A stretch of DNA of 64,000 bases, taken from NCBI GenBank assembly GCA_016794785.1, contig JAEUHC010000027.1, forward strand, positions 310,001 through 374,000, in the 5' to 3' direction. How positions within the stretch are numbered: position 1 is the first letter of the stretch; each line of letters begins with the position of its first letter. The position numbers were made by a program, and so were the translations under genes. Source of the DNA: Opitutaceae bacterium (GTDB lineage: Bacteria > Verrucomicrobiota > Verrucomicrobiia > Opitutales > Opitutaceae). The notes below the pieces were generated by a model. It was given only the letters and a program-made list of their open reading frames with translations. It did no database searches and was not told where the DNA came from. Of the stretch, positions 18,081 to 28,400 are shown piece after piece.

Positions 18081-18389
18081 GTGTGTGCGTAAAAACTTAA
18101 GCCAATGGAGGCACCTGCCCTGCACCGAATCCAAGCAGACCCACGATTACTATCACTAACGTGAACCTAATCATGACGCTCATATTCGCACTTACATTTA
18201 GTTTAGCTCCGGCATTCATGTTTTTCCTTTTGTTATGGGTTTCGAGTTCCATGGCATACTCCGGGTTTGAGCCCGCCATCACAGTCAGGTCTAACCTGAA
18301 TTCGGAATGCATGACGGGATTCGAACCCGCCTCCACTGTCTCCATCGGCTTAAGTCTTCACGCTTTCGTTTTTTTGTTCGGAAAATTCC
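18078..18389. other. low-GC intergenic segment with two tRNA T-arm-like copies
   Basis: This 312-bp gap is clearly AT-richer than its surroundings. It holds two related segments, 18255-18286 and 18310-18340, with a period of about 55 bp. On the minus strand both read like a tRNA variable loop plus T-arm (GGCGGGTTCGAATCCCG in the better copy, GGCGGGCTCAAACCCGG in the other). Between them lies a TCAGGT-CTA-ACCTGA hairpin (18285-18299). No full tRNA cloverleaf could be built. Short open frames on both strands read through these copies (giving GFEPA-type peptides) and are not credible genes. Confidence 0.6.
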
Positions 18390-19748
18390 TCACACCGTCA
18401 GCGGCATGAACAAATCGTTCACCTTGCCCGTGCTGTCGGCGAAGGAGTCGATGCGCACGCCGGCTTTCTCGAGGAGGGTAAGGTGCAGGTTGGCGAGAGG
18501 GACGGGGTCGTTGTAGCGCAGGTGGCGGTTGCCCTTGATGCCGAAGGCGCCGCCGCCGGCGACGAGCGTGGGAAGGTTGGTGTGATCGTGGATGTTCGGG
18601 TTGCCGATGCCGGAGCCGAAGAGGAGCATCGTGTGGTCGAGCAGCGTGCCTTCGCCGTCGGGCGTGGCCTTGAGGCGCTCCAAGTAGTAGGCGAAGAGCG
18701 AGACGTGGAAGGCGTTGATCTTCGCCATGCGGGCGATTTTCTCGGGGTCGTTGCCGTGGTGGGAGAGCGGGTGGTGGGGATCGGGCACGCCGGCCTCGGC
18801 CATGTAGGTGCGGTTGCTGGTCTCGCGCGCGAGCTGGAAGGTGATGACGCGCGTGATGTCGCCCTGGAAGGCGAGCACCTGCAGGTCGAGCATGAGCTTG
18901 GCGTGATCGGTGTAGGCGGCGGGGACGCCGAGCGGGCGATCAAGGTCGGCGGGTAGGTTGTTCTTGGCGACGTCGGCCTCGGCTTTCTGGATGCGGCGCT
19001 CGACTTCGCGGACGGTGTCGAGGTATTCGGCGACCTTGGCCTGGTCGGCGGGGCCGAGGCGGCGCTTGAGGCTGGCGATATCCTCGGTGACCCAGTCGAG
19101 GAGGCTGGCGCGCTTGCGGAGCGCGGCGCGGCGCTCGGCCACGGTGCCGCCCTCGCCGAAGAGCCGCTCAAACACCACGCGCGGGTGCGCCTCGTAGGGG
19201 AGCGGGGTGGTGGGCGAGGACCAGGAGAGGTTGTTTTGGTAAACGCAGGCGTAGCCGTTGTCGCATTGGCCGGTGGTCTGGAGCATGTCCATCGCGAGCT
19301 CGAGGGAGGGCAGCTGCGTCTCCTGCCCGATCTGCTGGGCGGCGAGCTGGTCGGCGGTGGTGCCGAGGTAGTAGTCGTTGCTCTCGGTGTGCTTGGCCTT
19401 GGCGGCGCTGAGGAAGGAAGAGTTGGAGGTGGCGTGCGAGCCGGGGTAGGCGTTGCGCAGCTCCATGTTGGTCAGAACCGTGAGCTGGTCGCGGTGCGGG
19501 GCGAGCGAGTCGAGGATGGGCGAGAGCTTGGCGAGCGTGCCGTCGGGGCCGGTGGGCGTCCAACGCGACTGGTCGCAGCCCATGGGCAGGAAGACGTAGC
19601 CGAGGCGGCGCGCGGGCTTGGCGGCGGTGCGGGTGGCGGCGGTCGCGGCGGGCACCATGGCGTCGAGCAGCGGGAGCGAGAGGGCGGCGCCCATGCCGCG
19701 GAGAAAGGTGCGGCGGGGCAGGGCGGTCTTGGTGATGAAGGTGCTCAT
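18390..19748 (-). CDS. DUF1552 family Tat-exported protein
   Basis: A 452-residue DUF1552 protein. The N-terminus carries a Tat signal (LPRRTFLRGMGAALSLPLLDA), so it is exported folded, probably with a bound cofactor. Family features include RLGYVFLPMGCDQ near residue 48, GSGIGNPNIHDHTNLPTLVAGG near the end, and a C-terminal stretch naming a single domain throughout. It is encoded with a 4-bp ATGA overlap downstream of the DUF1592 cytochrome gene, the standard pairing in PVC bacteria and some others. Its biochemical role is not known; it is commonly thought to act with the cytochrome partner in the cell envelope. Confidence 0.92.
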   Translation of the reverse strand: MSTFITKTALPRRTFLRGMGAALSLPLLDAMVPAATAATRTAAKPARRLGYVFLPMGCDQSRWTPTGPDGTLAKLSPILDSLAPHRDQLTVLTNMELRNAYPGSHATSNSSFLSAAKAKHTESNDYYLGTTADQLAAQQIGQETQLPSLELAMDMLQTTGQCDNGYACVYQNNLSWSSPTTPLPYEAHPRVVFERLFGEGGTVAERRAALRKRASLLDWVTEDIASLKRRLGPADQAKVAEYLDTVREVERRIQKAEADVAKNNLPADLDRPLGVPAAYTDHAKLMLDLQVLAFQGDITRVITFQLARETSNRTYMAEAGVPDPHHPLSHHGNDPEKIARMAKINAFHVSLFAYYLERLKATPDGEGTLLDHTMLLFGSGIGNPNIHDHTNLPTLVAGGGAFGIKGNRHLRYNDPVPLANLHLTLLEKAGVRIDSFADSTGKVNDLFMPLTV

Positions 19749-22108
19749 GGGGATTTCCTCATTTGAAACGGGACGCTGTGAACGATGCCTAGGATGACGG
19801 ATGAAAAGCGAAAACTGTCCGCCTGCGCGCGCCGCGCGATGGCGCGGAGGGCCGGGCCGTCGTGAGCCGCGACGCCGCGGCCGAGCGCGAAGGTCAGGAG
19901 TTTTTCCGCGAAGGTCTCCGCGAACAACTCCGGCCGCTGGAGCAGCGCGCGCTCAAGGCCGGCCACGCCCTCGAAGATGCTGCCATCCGCCAAGCCGCCG
20001 CTCACGTCCACCGGCCGGTGATCCTCCTCGGAGCGCCAGCGCCCGACGGCGTCGAAGTTTTCCAAGGCGAAGCCGACCGGGTCCATGACGTTGTGGCAGC
20101 TCGCGCAGGCGGGGTTCTCGCGGTGCTTGGCGAGCCGCTGGCGGATGGGAAGCGTGGCGGAGACGACGCCCTCGTCGAGCGAGGGGACATTGGGCGGCGG
20201 CGGGGGCGGCGGCTCGCCGATGAGATTGGCGAGAATCCAGTGGCCGCGAATCACGGGCGAAGTGCGCGTCGCGTAGGACGTGACCGTGAGGATGCTCCCG
20301 TGACGCAGGAGACCGCCGCGTTGCCGCGCCGGATCATCGGCGAAGGAGACGCGCCGGAACTGGCTCCCAAAGACGTGGGGCACCTTGTAGTGATGGGCGA
20401 GGCGTTCGTTTAGAAACGTGTAGTCGGCGCTGAGCAGCTCCGTGACCGGCCGATCCTCGCGGAAGATGCTTTCGACAAACAGCTCGGTCTCGCGGCGCAT
20501 GGCCTGGCGGAGGTTGTCGTCGAAATCGATGAACCGCCGCGCGTCGGGCGTGATGGCGTCGAGTCCGCGCAGGTGCAGCCACTGCGCAGCGAAGTTGGTG
20601 ACGAGGTTCTTCGCGCGATCGTCGGCCAGCATGCGGCGCACCTGGGCGTCGAGCTTGGCGGCATCGCGCAGATCACCGCGAGTGGCCGCGTCGATCAGCG
20701 AGTCGTCGGGCAGGCTGCTCCAGAGGAAAAAGGAGAGCCGCGAAGCCAGCTCAAGATCGCTCACGCGGTAGGCAGTGCCCGGTGCGATGTCCTTCGGATC
20801 GGCCTCGATGCGGAAGAGGAACTGCGGGCTCACGAGGACCGCGGTCAGCGCGTGCTCGATGCCAGCCTCGAAGCCCGCGCCCTCGGCGCTGCCCTCGTGG
20901 AAGAACTGGAGCGGGCGGCGGAGGTCGTCGGCCGTGATGGGCCGGCGGTAGGCGCGGCGGATGATCGGCGTGAGGATCTCGCGGGCGGCGGCCTCTTGTT
21001 CCGCGGAGGTGGTGAGTTTGGCCGCGGTGGGCGAGTTGCCGAAGATCAGCCGCCGGCTCGGCGTGTCGCCCGCGCCCTTGGCGTCGAACGGGCCGGTGAT
21101 GGTCACCTGAAACACGGCCGGTGCGGTGCGCGGGTGGCGGTGCATGTTGAAGCGCGAGGCAAACGGCGCGCGCTCGTTCTCCAGCACCGCCGAGGGATCC
21201 TTGGGGAAGGTCACGCCCACGTCGCGCGTGCCTGCCTTCACGGCGAGGACAAACTTGAGGTGCCGGTCCACGGCCTCGGCGTTCTTGTCGGCGCCGGGCG
21301 GTTTCACGGTGGCCACCGCGACCCGCTCGCGGTCGAGCAGCACCTCGATCTCGTGCGGCCGGCGCAGGCCCTCGACCTGCTCGTTGCGGTCCCGCTGGAG
21401 GCGCACGGCGATCTCGTAGTCGCCGTCCTGCGGGAAGAAATAGGGAATCAAAATGCCCCCGCGGGTGCCGAGTGGCAGCCCCTCGACGTGCTCCTCCTGC
21501 GTGACATCGGGGCGCACGCGAAACGTGTCGCCGCCGGGGGCCTTGCGCGGGGTGCCGACGGCGAGGCGCGCGATTTTTTGCGCCGCCGAGACGTAGCGGT
21601 CGAGCAGCGTGGGCGAAAGGTTGCCGACCGCAACGTTGTCGAATCCGTGGCTCGGCTCGTCGTTGGGCAGCAGCGCGGTCGCGTCGATGGTGACACCGAG
21701 GAGATCGCGGATCGCGTTCTGGTATTCGGTCCGGTTGAGGCGGCGGAAAGTGTCGGTGCGGCCCGGATTGGGCTGCGCGGCCGCGGCGCGGTCGAGCGAG
21801 CCGGTCAGCACCGCGACGACCCGCTCATAGCTGGCGGTGTCAGGCCGCGCCTCACCCAGCGGCGGCATCTGGCGATGGTGGAGCTTGCGCGCAACGTGCT
21901 CCCAGATCGCGGCGTCCGCGGGAAGCTTGGCGGAGTCGAGGCCCTCGAGCGAGAGGCCGCCCTTCTTGGTGCCGGCGTCGTGGCAATCGAGGCAGTATTT
22001 TGAGACCAGGGCGTTCACCGGGTCAGGCCGGGGCTCGGCCGCAAACAGCGCTGGCGCGGCAAAGATCGAGGCGAGAGCGAAGGCGGTGAATCGGGGGGTG
22101 GGGAGCAT
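19745..22108 (-). CDS. DUF1592-type multidomain cytochrome protein (DUF1587/1595/1592/1588/1585)
   Basis: A 787-residue exported protein with signal peptide (MLPTPRFTAFALASIFAAPALFAAE). An N-terminal planctomycete cytochrome domain has CLDCH at 39-43 with a likely Met ligand in HRQMPPLGE. The run of DUF1587, DUF1595, DUF1592, DUF1588 and DUF1585 domains follows; the RLNRTEYQNAIRDLLGV start of DUF1587 and RLSFFLWSSLPDDSL of DUF1592 are visible. A second CxxCH (CASCH, in CASCHNVMDPVGFALENFD) is typical of the DUF1588 region. The start at 22108 gives the signal peptide. It is co-translated with the DUF1552 gene and divergent from the esterase gene. Confidence 0.92.
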   Translation of the reverse strand: MLPTPRFTAFALASIFAAPALFAAEPRPDPVNALVSKYCLDCHDAGTKKGGLSLEGLDSAKLPADAAIWEHVARKLHHRQMPPLGEARPDTASYERVVAVLTGSLDRAAAAQPNPGRTDTFRRLNRTEYQNAIRDLLGVTIDATALLPNDEPSHGFDNVAVGNLSPTLLDRYVSAAQKIARLAVGTPRKAPGGDTFRVRPDVTQEEHVEGLPLGTRGGILIPYFFPQDGDYEIAVRLQRDRNEQVEGLRRPHEIEVLLDRERVAVATVKPPGADKNAEAVDRHLKFVLAVKAGTRDVGVTFPKDPSAVLENERAPFASRFNMHRHPRTAPAVFQVTITGPFDAKGAGDTPSRRLIFGNSPTAAKLTTSAEQEAAAREILTPIIRRAYRRPITADDLRRPLQFFHEGSAEGAGFEAGIEHALTAVLVSPQFLFRIEADPKDIAPGTAYRVSDLELASRLSFFLWSSLPDDSLIDAATRGDLRDAAKLDAQVRRMLADDRAKNLVTNFAAQWLHLRGLDAITPDARRFIDFDDNLRQAMRRETELFVESIFREDRPVTELLSADYTFLNERLAHHYKVPHVFGSQFRRVSFADDPARQRGGLLRHGSILTVTSYATRTSPVIRGHWILANLIGEPPPPPPPNVPSLDEGVVSATLPIRQRLAKHRENPACASCHNVMDPVGFALENFDAVGRWRSEEDHRPVDVSGGLADGSIFEGVAGLERALLQRPELFAETFAEKLLTFALGRGVAAHDGPALRAIARRAQADSFRFSSVILGIVHSVPFQMRKSP

Positions 22109-22260
22109 CGGACGCGGGCAGGCGGGGTGGCGCGGATTAGGTGACTGCAACATAGGCTGCCCGGAACCACCGGCGAGGCAAATTTCAGGCGCAATCGGTG
22201 GGCTTTCGGGCTGTCACATTTCGCCGGGCCGTGGCGTCATAGTGCCCATCTCCGCATTCC

Positions 22261-23070
22261 ATGACGCCAAATGCTTTCAGCCTCCGCATCAGCATCACCC
22301 TCCTATCTTTGCTCGGCGGCCTATCCGTGCCCCGGATTTCCGCAGCCGAAGCCGCACCCCGGCGCACGTGGACGGTCGAGGGCGTGACGCGCGAGGCGCT
22401 GGTGCACGTGCCGGCGACCGCCAAGACGCAGCCCGCTCCCGTCGTCTTCGCTTTCCACGGCCACGGCGGCACGATGCAGCAGGCCGCGCGGTCGTTCCGT
22501 TACCATCAGGTCTGGCCGGAGGCGATCGTGGTTTACATGCAGGGCCTCAACACTCCCGGCCAACTGACCGACCCGGAAGGCAAACGCCCTGGCTGGCAGC
22601 CCGCGCCCGGCGACCAAGGCGACCGCGACTTGAAATTCTTCGATGCCGTGCTGGCCAGCCTGCGCGCCGACTATCGCGTCGATGACCGCCGCATCTACTC
22701 CACGGGGCATTCCAACGGCGGCGGCTTCACTTACTTGCTGTGGGCGGTGCGGGGAGACGTCTTCGCCGCGATGGCACCCTCCGGGGCGGTGGTGTCGCGC
22801 CGCTCGCCTCCGCTAAAACCGAAACCGGCCCTGCACGTGGCGGGCGAGAAAGACGAACTCGTGAAGTTCGCCTGGCAGCAGCAGATGATCGCCAGCCTGA
22901 AACGGATCAACCAGTGCGGCGCCGGCGAGCCCTGGGAGAAGATCGCGACGCGCCATGCCTCGCCCATCGGCGCGCCACTCGTGACCTACATCCACCCCGG
23001 CGGCCACGGCTTTCCCGCGGCGGCGCCGGCGCTCATCGTGACTTTTTTCAAGCAGCACGCCAAGCCGTGA
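22261..23070 (+). CDS. secreted PHB-depolymerase/feruloyl-esterase-like hydrolase
   Basis: A 269-residue alpha/beta hydrolase of the LpqC/poly(3-hydroxybutyrate) depolymerase-like esterase type. Signal peptide at 1-29 (ISITLLSLLGGLSVPRISAAE). Oxyanion segment FAFHGHGG (64-70), nucleophile Ser151 in GHSNGG, and catalytic His near 250 in HPGGHGFP. Members hydrolyse aromatic or acetyl esters on plant polysaccharides, or polyesters; which one applies here is not visible. It is divergent from the DUF1592 gene and convergent with the TlpA-like gene. Confidence 0.85.
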   Translation: MTPNAFSLRISITLLSLLGGLSVPRISAAEAAPRRTWTVEGVTREALVHVPATAKTQPAPVVFAFHGHGGTMQQAARSFRYHQVWPEAIVVYMQGLNTPGQLTDPEGKRPGWQPAPGDQGDRDLKFFDAVLASLRADYRVDDRRIYSTGHSNGGGFTYLLWAVRGDVFAAMAPSGAVVSRRSPPLKPKPALHVAGEKDELVKFAWQQQMIASLKRINQCGAGEPWEKIATRHASPIGAPLVTYIHPGGHGFPAAAPALIVTFFKQHAKP

Positions 23071-23088
23071 GGCTCGGCATGCGCCGGC

Positions 23089-24000
23089 TCACGATTTCGC
23101 GGTGCCCGGCACGGGCAGTTTGAACTCCCGCAGGATGGCGTCGATCTTCGCGGTCTTGTCCGCGAGCGGGGATCCGGGGTGCAGGCCATTGTGCCGCACC
23201 GTGCCGTCGGGCGCGATGATGGTCATGTGCGGGATGCCGCGCACCCCATAGGCCGGGTTGAAGACCGGCTCGTCGCTGAAGACCACGGGCCACGTCATCT
23301 CCCGCGCCTTCATGAAGGCTGGCATGAGCCCGCGCTCCCGATCCGGGTCGCCCTGCGTGCTGATGACCGCCGCCTCGAGGTTTGCGACGCGTCCTTGGAT
23401 GCTGGTGACGCCGAGAACGACCACATCCGCGCTCGCATAATGAGCCACGAGATCGCGCACCTGAGGAAACGACGAAAGGCAAGGTCCGCACCACGTCGCC
23501 CAGAAATCGAGCACGACGACCTTGCCACGGAGCGAGGAGAGGGTCTTGAGGCCCTCGCGAGAGGACCAGTTGAAGTTCAGCTCGGGCGCGGGCTGGCCGA
23601 CGAGCCCGGCGCGCGCTTTCTCGGCCTGCTTCTGATCCTCAACCGCGGCGATCGCACGGTCGGCATTGGCGGCGGCGGCGGTGCCGGGGAAATCCGCCTT
23701 CAGCTGCTGCAGGTAGGCCGTGCCCTTCTCGGTATCGTCGAGGACCTGGAGAAACAGCGTCGCGCGCATGAACGCGATGCGTGCGACCTCCTCGGTCTTC
23801 TGGCCGCGGTATTTCTCGAGCAGCGTCTCAAACTGCGCGAGCTCGGGGGCGAGCTGCGCGGCGGAGCCTTGGCCGGCGCGGAGCTTGCCTTGGATGGTCT
23901 CGACGAGCGCCTTGAGGTCGGCGGCGGCATCTTGCGCGCGGACGGACGGGACGAGCAGCGCGACAAGCGCGAGGCCAAGGGCAAAAAAGCGGAGGGACAT
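23089..24000 (-). CDS. TlpA-like periplasmic thioredoxin
   Basis: A 303-residue protein: signal peptide (MSLRFFALGLALVALLVPSVRA), a helical N-terminal domain (about 25-130), then a TlpA/AhpC-TSA thioredoxin fold with redox motif WCGPC (Cys171, Cys174) in VVVLDFWATWCGPC. TlpA-type proteins keep apocytochrome cysteines reduced or maintain periplasmic thiols. The position as the last gene of a run encoding CxxCH proteins fits a role in their maturation; that link is inference. I chose ATG 24000 because it starts the signal peptide. Confidence 0.9.
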   Translation of the reverse strand: MSLRFFALGLALVALLVPSVRAQDAAADLKALVETIQGKLRAGQGSAAQLAPELAQFETLLEKYRGQKTEEVARIAFMRATLFLQVLDDTEKGTAYLQQLKADFPGTAAAANADRAIAAVEDQKQAEKARAGLVGQPAPELNFNWSSREGLKTLSSLRGKVVVLDFWATWCGPCLSSFPQVRDLVAHYASADVVVLGVTSIQGRVANLEAAVISTQGDPDRERGLMPAFMKAREMTWPVVFSDEPVFNPAYGVRGIPHMTIIAPDGTVRHNGLHPGSPLADKTAKIDAILREFKLPVPGTAKS

Positions 24001-24045
24001 GGTCCCGTGCATGGCACCGCGGCGGAAAACCGCCAGCGCGATTTG

Positions 24046-25467
24046 TCAGGCGAGCAGGTCTTTCACCACATGGCCATGCACGTCCGTGAGGCGATAGTCG
24101 CGCCCCTGGTAGCGGAAAGTCAGCCGCTCGTGATCGAGGCCGAGGAGGTGGAGGATCGTGGCATTGAGGTCATGCACATGCACGGGATTCTCCGCGAGAT
24201 GGTAGCCCATGTCGTCGGTCGCGCCGTAGGTGACGCCGGGCTTCACCCCGCCGCCGGCGAGCCAGATCGTGTAGGCGTCCTTGTGATGATCGCGGCCGGG
24301 CTGCGTGCTGGTGCCGTTACCCGAGTCGGTCTGCGCCATCGCGGTGCGGCCAAACTCCCCGCCCCAGACCACGAGCGTGTCGTCGAGCAGCCCGCGCTGG
24401 CGGAGGTCGCGGATGAGGGCGGCCATGCCCCGGTCCACGTCGCGACACTTGGTGCGCAGGCGGGCGTCGAGATTGGCGTGGTGATCCCAGTCGGCGTCGT
24501 AGAGCTGCACCATGCGCACGCCGCGCTCGATGAGGCGCCGGGCCAGCAGGCAGTTGTTGGCAAATGAGGCCTTGCCGGGCTCCGCCCCGTAAAGCTCCAG
24601 CGTGGACGCCGGTTCGCGGGAAATATCCATCAGCTCCGGCACCGCGGTCTGCATGCGAAAGGCCAGCTCGTATTGCTCGATGCGCGTGGCGATCTCGGGG
24701 TCGCCGACATCGGCGAGCTGCGCACGGTTGAGATCGCGCACGGTGTCGAGCACCTGCCGGCGATCGGCGGGCGTGTGATCCGGCGGGTTGCCGAGGAAAA
24801 ACACCGCGTCGCCGCCGCTGCGGAAGGGCACGCCTTGGTGCACGCTGGGCAAAAAGCCCGCCGACCACAGGCTCGTGCCCGCGCCCGCGAGCGGCCCGGA
24901 CTGAAGCACGACATAGGCGGGCAGGTCGGCGTTTTCGGAACCGAGGCCGTAGGTGACCCACGATCCGGCGCTCGGGCGGCCCGGCCGGCCGAAGCCGGTG
25001 TGAAACATGAGCTGGGCCGGCGCGTGGTTGAATTCGTCCGTGTGCATCGACTTCACGAACGCCAGCTCGTCGGCCACACCCGCGAGGTGCGGCAGCAGCT
25101 CGGAGATCACCGCACCGCTCCGCCCGTGGCGCGCGAAGGCGTAGCGCGACGCCGCGATCTTCGGGTGGCCGCGGAGGAAGGCGAAGCGCTTGCCCTTGAT
25201 GAAATCCTCGGGGCAGAGCTGGCCGTCGAATTTCTCCAGCGCCGGCTTGTGGTCGAAGAGGTCGAGCTGCGAGGGCGCGCCGACCATGTGCAGGTAGATG
25301 ACGCGCTTGGCACGGGGCGCAAAGTGCGCGGCGCGGGCGGCGAGCGGGTTGGCCGCGGCCGTGCCACGGAGCAGCGAGCCGAGCGCGATCGCGCCGAGGC
25401 CGACGCCGGATTTCTGGAGAAACGTGCGGCGCGTGACGGCGTGCAGGTGGGCTTCGAGCGGATGCAT
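24046..25467 (-). CDS. DUF1501 family Tat-exported protein
   Basis: A 473-residue DUF1501 protein. A Tat signal (TRRTFLQKSGVGLGAIALGSLL) at 12-33 is followed by the conserved KRVIYLHMVGAPSQLDLFDHKP. Metal-site-like segments are visible (YDADWDHH, WGGEFGRT, GRDHHKDAYTIWLAGGG). The fold is alkaline-phosphatase/sulfatase-like, but the family's function is not settled. It begins 6 bp after the PSD1 cytochrome gene, the usual pairing, so the two almost certainly act together outside the cytoplasm. Confidence 0.93.
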   Translation of the reverse strand: MHPLEAHLHAVTRRTFLQKSGVGLGAIALGSLLRGTAAANPLAARAAHFAPRAKRVIYLHMVGAPSQLDLFDHKPALEKFDGQLCPEDFIKGKRFAFLRGHPKIAASRYAFARHGRSGAVISELLPHLAGVADELAFVKSMHTDEFNHAPAQLMFHTGFGRPGRPSAGSWVTYGLGSENADLPAYVVLQSGPLAGAGTSLWSAGFLPSVHQGVPFRSGGDAVFFLGNPPDHTPADRRQVLDTVRDLNRAQLADVGDPEIATRIEQYELAFRMQTAVPELMDISREPASTLELYGAEPGKASFANNCLLARRLIERGVRMVQLYDADWDHHANLDARLRTKCRDVDRGMAALIRDLRQRGLLDDTLVVWGGEFGRTAMAQTDSGNGTSTQPGRDHHKDAYTIWLAGGGVKPGVTYGATDDMGYHLAENPVHVHDLNATILHLLGLDHERLTFRYQGRDYRLTDVHGHVVKDLLA

Positions 25468-25473
25468 GGCGCG

Positions 25474-28400
25474 TCAGTTCTTGGTGATGGTCTCGTCGAG
25501 ATTGAGCAGCGCGCTCGCCACGGCGCGCCAGGCAGTCGCGTCGTCGCGGGCGCCGCGCTGCTGCGCCAGCAGGCGGTGCAGCGCGGCGAGTTCGATGGAC
25601 GCCGGCTCGCGCGCGACGCAGAGGCGGAAGGCGTGGCGCAGGCGCGCCTCGTCGGTCGCATCGGGCTGTTCGCGATGCACGCGTTGCGCGAGCGCGGCGG
25701 CGGCCTCGACGTAAACCGGATCGTTGAGGAGGGTGAGGGCTTGCAGGGGGGTGTTGGAGCGCGAGCGGCGCACGGTGCAGGCCGTGCGCGCCGTGGCGTC
25801 GAAGTTCATGAAGCTCGGGTAGGGCGAGGCTCGCTTCCACACCGTGTAGAGGCCGCGGCGGAGCGCATCGGCCCCGGTGCTGACCTCGTAGCTCACGCGA
25901 TCGCCGCCGATCTTGCTGTCCCAGAGTCCGGCGGGCTGGTGCGGGCGCACGGGCGGGCCGCCGATCTTCGGGTTGAGCAGGCCGGCGACCGCGAGGGCGT
26001 TGTCGCGCACGGCCTCGGCCTCCAGGCGGAAACGCGGCCCGCGCGCGAGCAGGCGATTCTGATCGTCGCGCTCGAGCAGGGCGGGCGTGACGCGTGACGA
26101 CTGCCGGTAGGTGGCCGAGAGGGTGATCAAGCGGTGTATCCGTTTCATGCTCCAGCCGCCCTCGATGAAATCGACCGCCAGCCAGTCGAGCAGCGCGGGA
26201 TGCGTGGGGGCCTCGCCCTTGATGCCAAAGTCCTCCGGCGTGCGCACCAAGCCGTGGCCGAAAAACTCCTGCCACCAGCGGTTGACCGTCACACGTGCGA
26301 CCAGCGGATTGTCCGCGCTCACCAGCCAGCGCGCGAGGTCGAGGCGCGTGCCGCCGGCGAGGGCGCCCGGGAGAATCTCCGGCGTGCCCGGCGTGACCCG
26401 CTCGCCGGGATCGAGGAAATTGCCGCGGTTCAGCACGTGGGTCGGGCGCGGTTCGCGCAGCTCGCGCATCACGAGCGTGCGCGGGCCGGCGATCGCGTCG
26501 AGTTCGCGTGAGAGCGCCAGCCGTGTGTCGCGCAGCTTCGCGCCGACGGGATCTTGCGCGAGCCAGTGGTCGGCCAAGACGCGCTGTTGGTCTGCCGTGC
26601 GCGCCGGTGCCGGCGTGCGCAGCGCCGCGGCCACCGCCGCGGGGAGCGCGGGGCCTTGCGCGGCACCCGTGAGAGCCGAGAGACGCAACCGGCCGATCGT
26701 GCGGCTGCCGCCGTTGTTCTGTTCCAAGGTGAAAACAAAGGTCGCGCCGTCAGCCGATCCGAGGGGCCGCTCCGTCGCAAACGTGGCCCAATGATCGCGG
26801 CCGAACTGCGGCGAGATCGCCCAGCCTTCGGTGGGCTTGGTGTTGGGCTTGAGCAGGCTGGCGACGGCATAGCGGGCCTGGGAAAACGAGGCCTCGGCGC
26901 GCACGAGTTTGATCGGCTCGGTGGTGCCGTCCGCGCGGACGAGCGCGACGCGCAGGTTGTTCAGCACGAAATTGGGCCGCGGCGCGGCGGCGCGCCCGGG
27001 TCCGCCGCCGGGCAGCGCCGGATCAGACAGCGCCTCCAGCTTGAAGCCGCTGATGCCGGTGAGCGGCGTGCGCACGGTGAGGGTGTAGGTGTCGCGCTCG
27101 GGCGCGTCCTCGTCGTCGAGCAGCACCGACTTGTCGGCGAGCAGGCGGTGGGCCGAACCGCCCGTGGACTCGAAAGTCGCGAGGTCGAGCGGATGGATCT
27201 GGGCGCTGGTGGCCAACCGGGCCTGCGCCTCGGCCTCAAGTTCAGCGGCAGTGCCGCGCAAACGCTCCGCGACGACGGCGATCTCGCGATCGATCTCGCG
27301 CAGGCGCGCGGCGAGCGTGTCGCGTTTTGTGTCGTCGGCCGGGACGGGCAGGGTGAGGTAGGGGCCGGTGAATTTGAGCGTGGCCAGCGCCTTGGCGCTC
27401 GCGAACTCCGTCTCGCGCTCGGTGGAATTGAAATAGGCGAAGAGCCGGTAGTAGTCCCGCTGGGAGAAAGGATCGTATTTGTGATTGTGGCACTGCGCGC
27501 ACTCCAGCGTGGAGCCGAGCCACACGGTGGCGGTGGTGTTGACGCGGTCGAAGACCTGGTTGACGCGACCCTCTTCCTGATCTGTCCCGGCCTCGACGTT
27601 GGTGGGGGCCGCGCGGTGAAAGCCGGTCGCGATGAGCGGGTCGGGGTTTCTTTCCGGATCAGCCTCGGGCAGGAGGTCGCCGGCGAGCTGCATGATCGTG
27701 AACCGGTCGAAGGGCAGGTCGGCGTTCATCGCGCGCACGACCCAGTCGCGGTAAGGCCAGAGGTCGCGGAGATCGTCGCGCTGGAAGCCGTGGGAATCGG
27801 CATAGCGCGCGAGATCGAGCCACGGCCGCGCCCAGCGCTCGCCATAGTGCGGCGAGGCGAGCAGGCGATCCACGACGTGCTCAAACGGCTGGTCGCCGGG
27901 CGCCGCATCGGCGAGGAAGGCCGCCACCTCGCCCGGCGTGGGCGGCAACCCGATCAAATCGAGCGAGACGCGACGCAACCAGCGCGCGCGATCGGCGGGC
28001 GGCGAGGGCGCGAGACCTTCCTGCGCGAGCCGCGCAAACACGAAGGCGTCGATCGGATTGCGAATGCCAGGGGCGCGGGGCGCGGACGCTGGCACCGCGG
28101 GTCGCACCGGCTTCACGTAGGCCCAGTGCCGGAGGTTATCCGGCCAGACCGCGCCCTCTTCGATCCAGCGGCGCAGGAGCGCGATCTCGGCGGGTTTGAG
28201 GCGGTCGCCTTTCTGCGGCATGACCTCGTCTTCGTGCGGCGAGACGACGCGGAGGAAAAGTTCGCTCTTGTCCGGCTCACCGGGCACCAGCGCGGGCAAG
28301 CCCGATCGCCCGCCGGCCCGCGCGTGGGCTCCCGTGGTGAGGTGCAGGCGCGCCTTGGGCTCCTCGAGTCCGTGGCAGTCGTAGCAGCGCCCCGCGAGGA

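Noticed and set aside
18161..18409. 82-codon plus-strand ORF with GFEPA-like peptides
   Set aside because: It is the translation of tRNA T-arm-like sequence and overlaps a similar minus-strand ORF; neither has coding character.
20573..22003. 476-codon plus-strand open frame
   Set aside because: Antisense to the DUF1592 gene, with Arg/Gly/Ala-rich composition.
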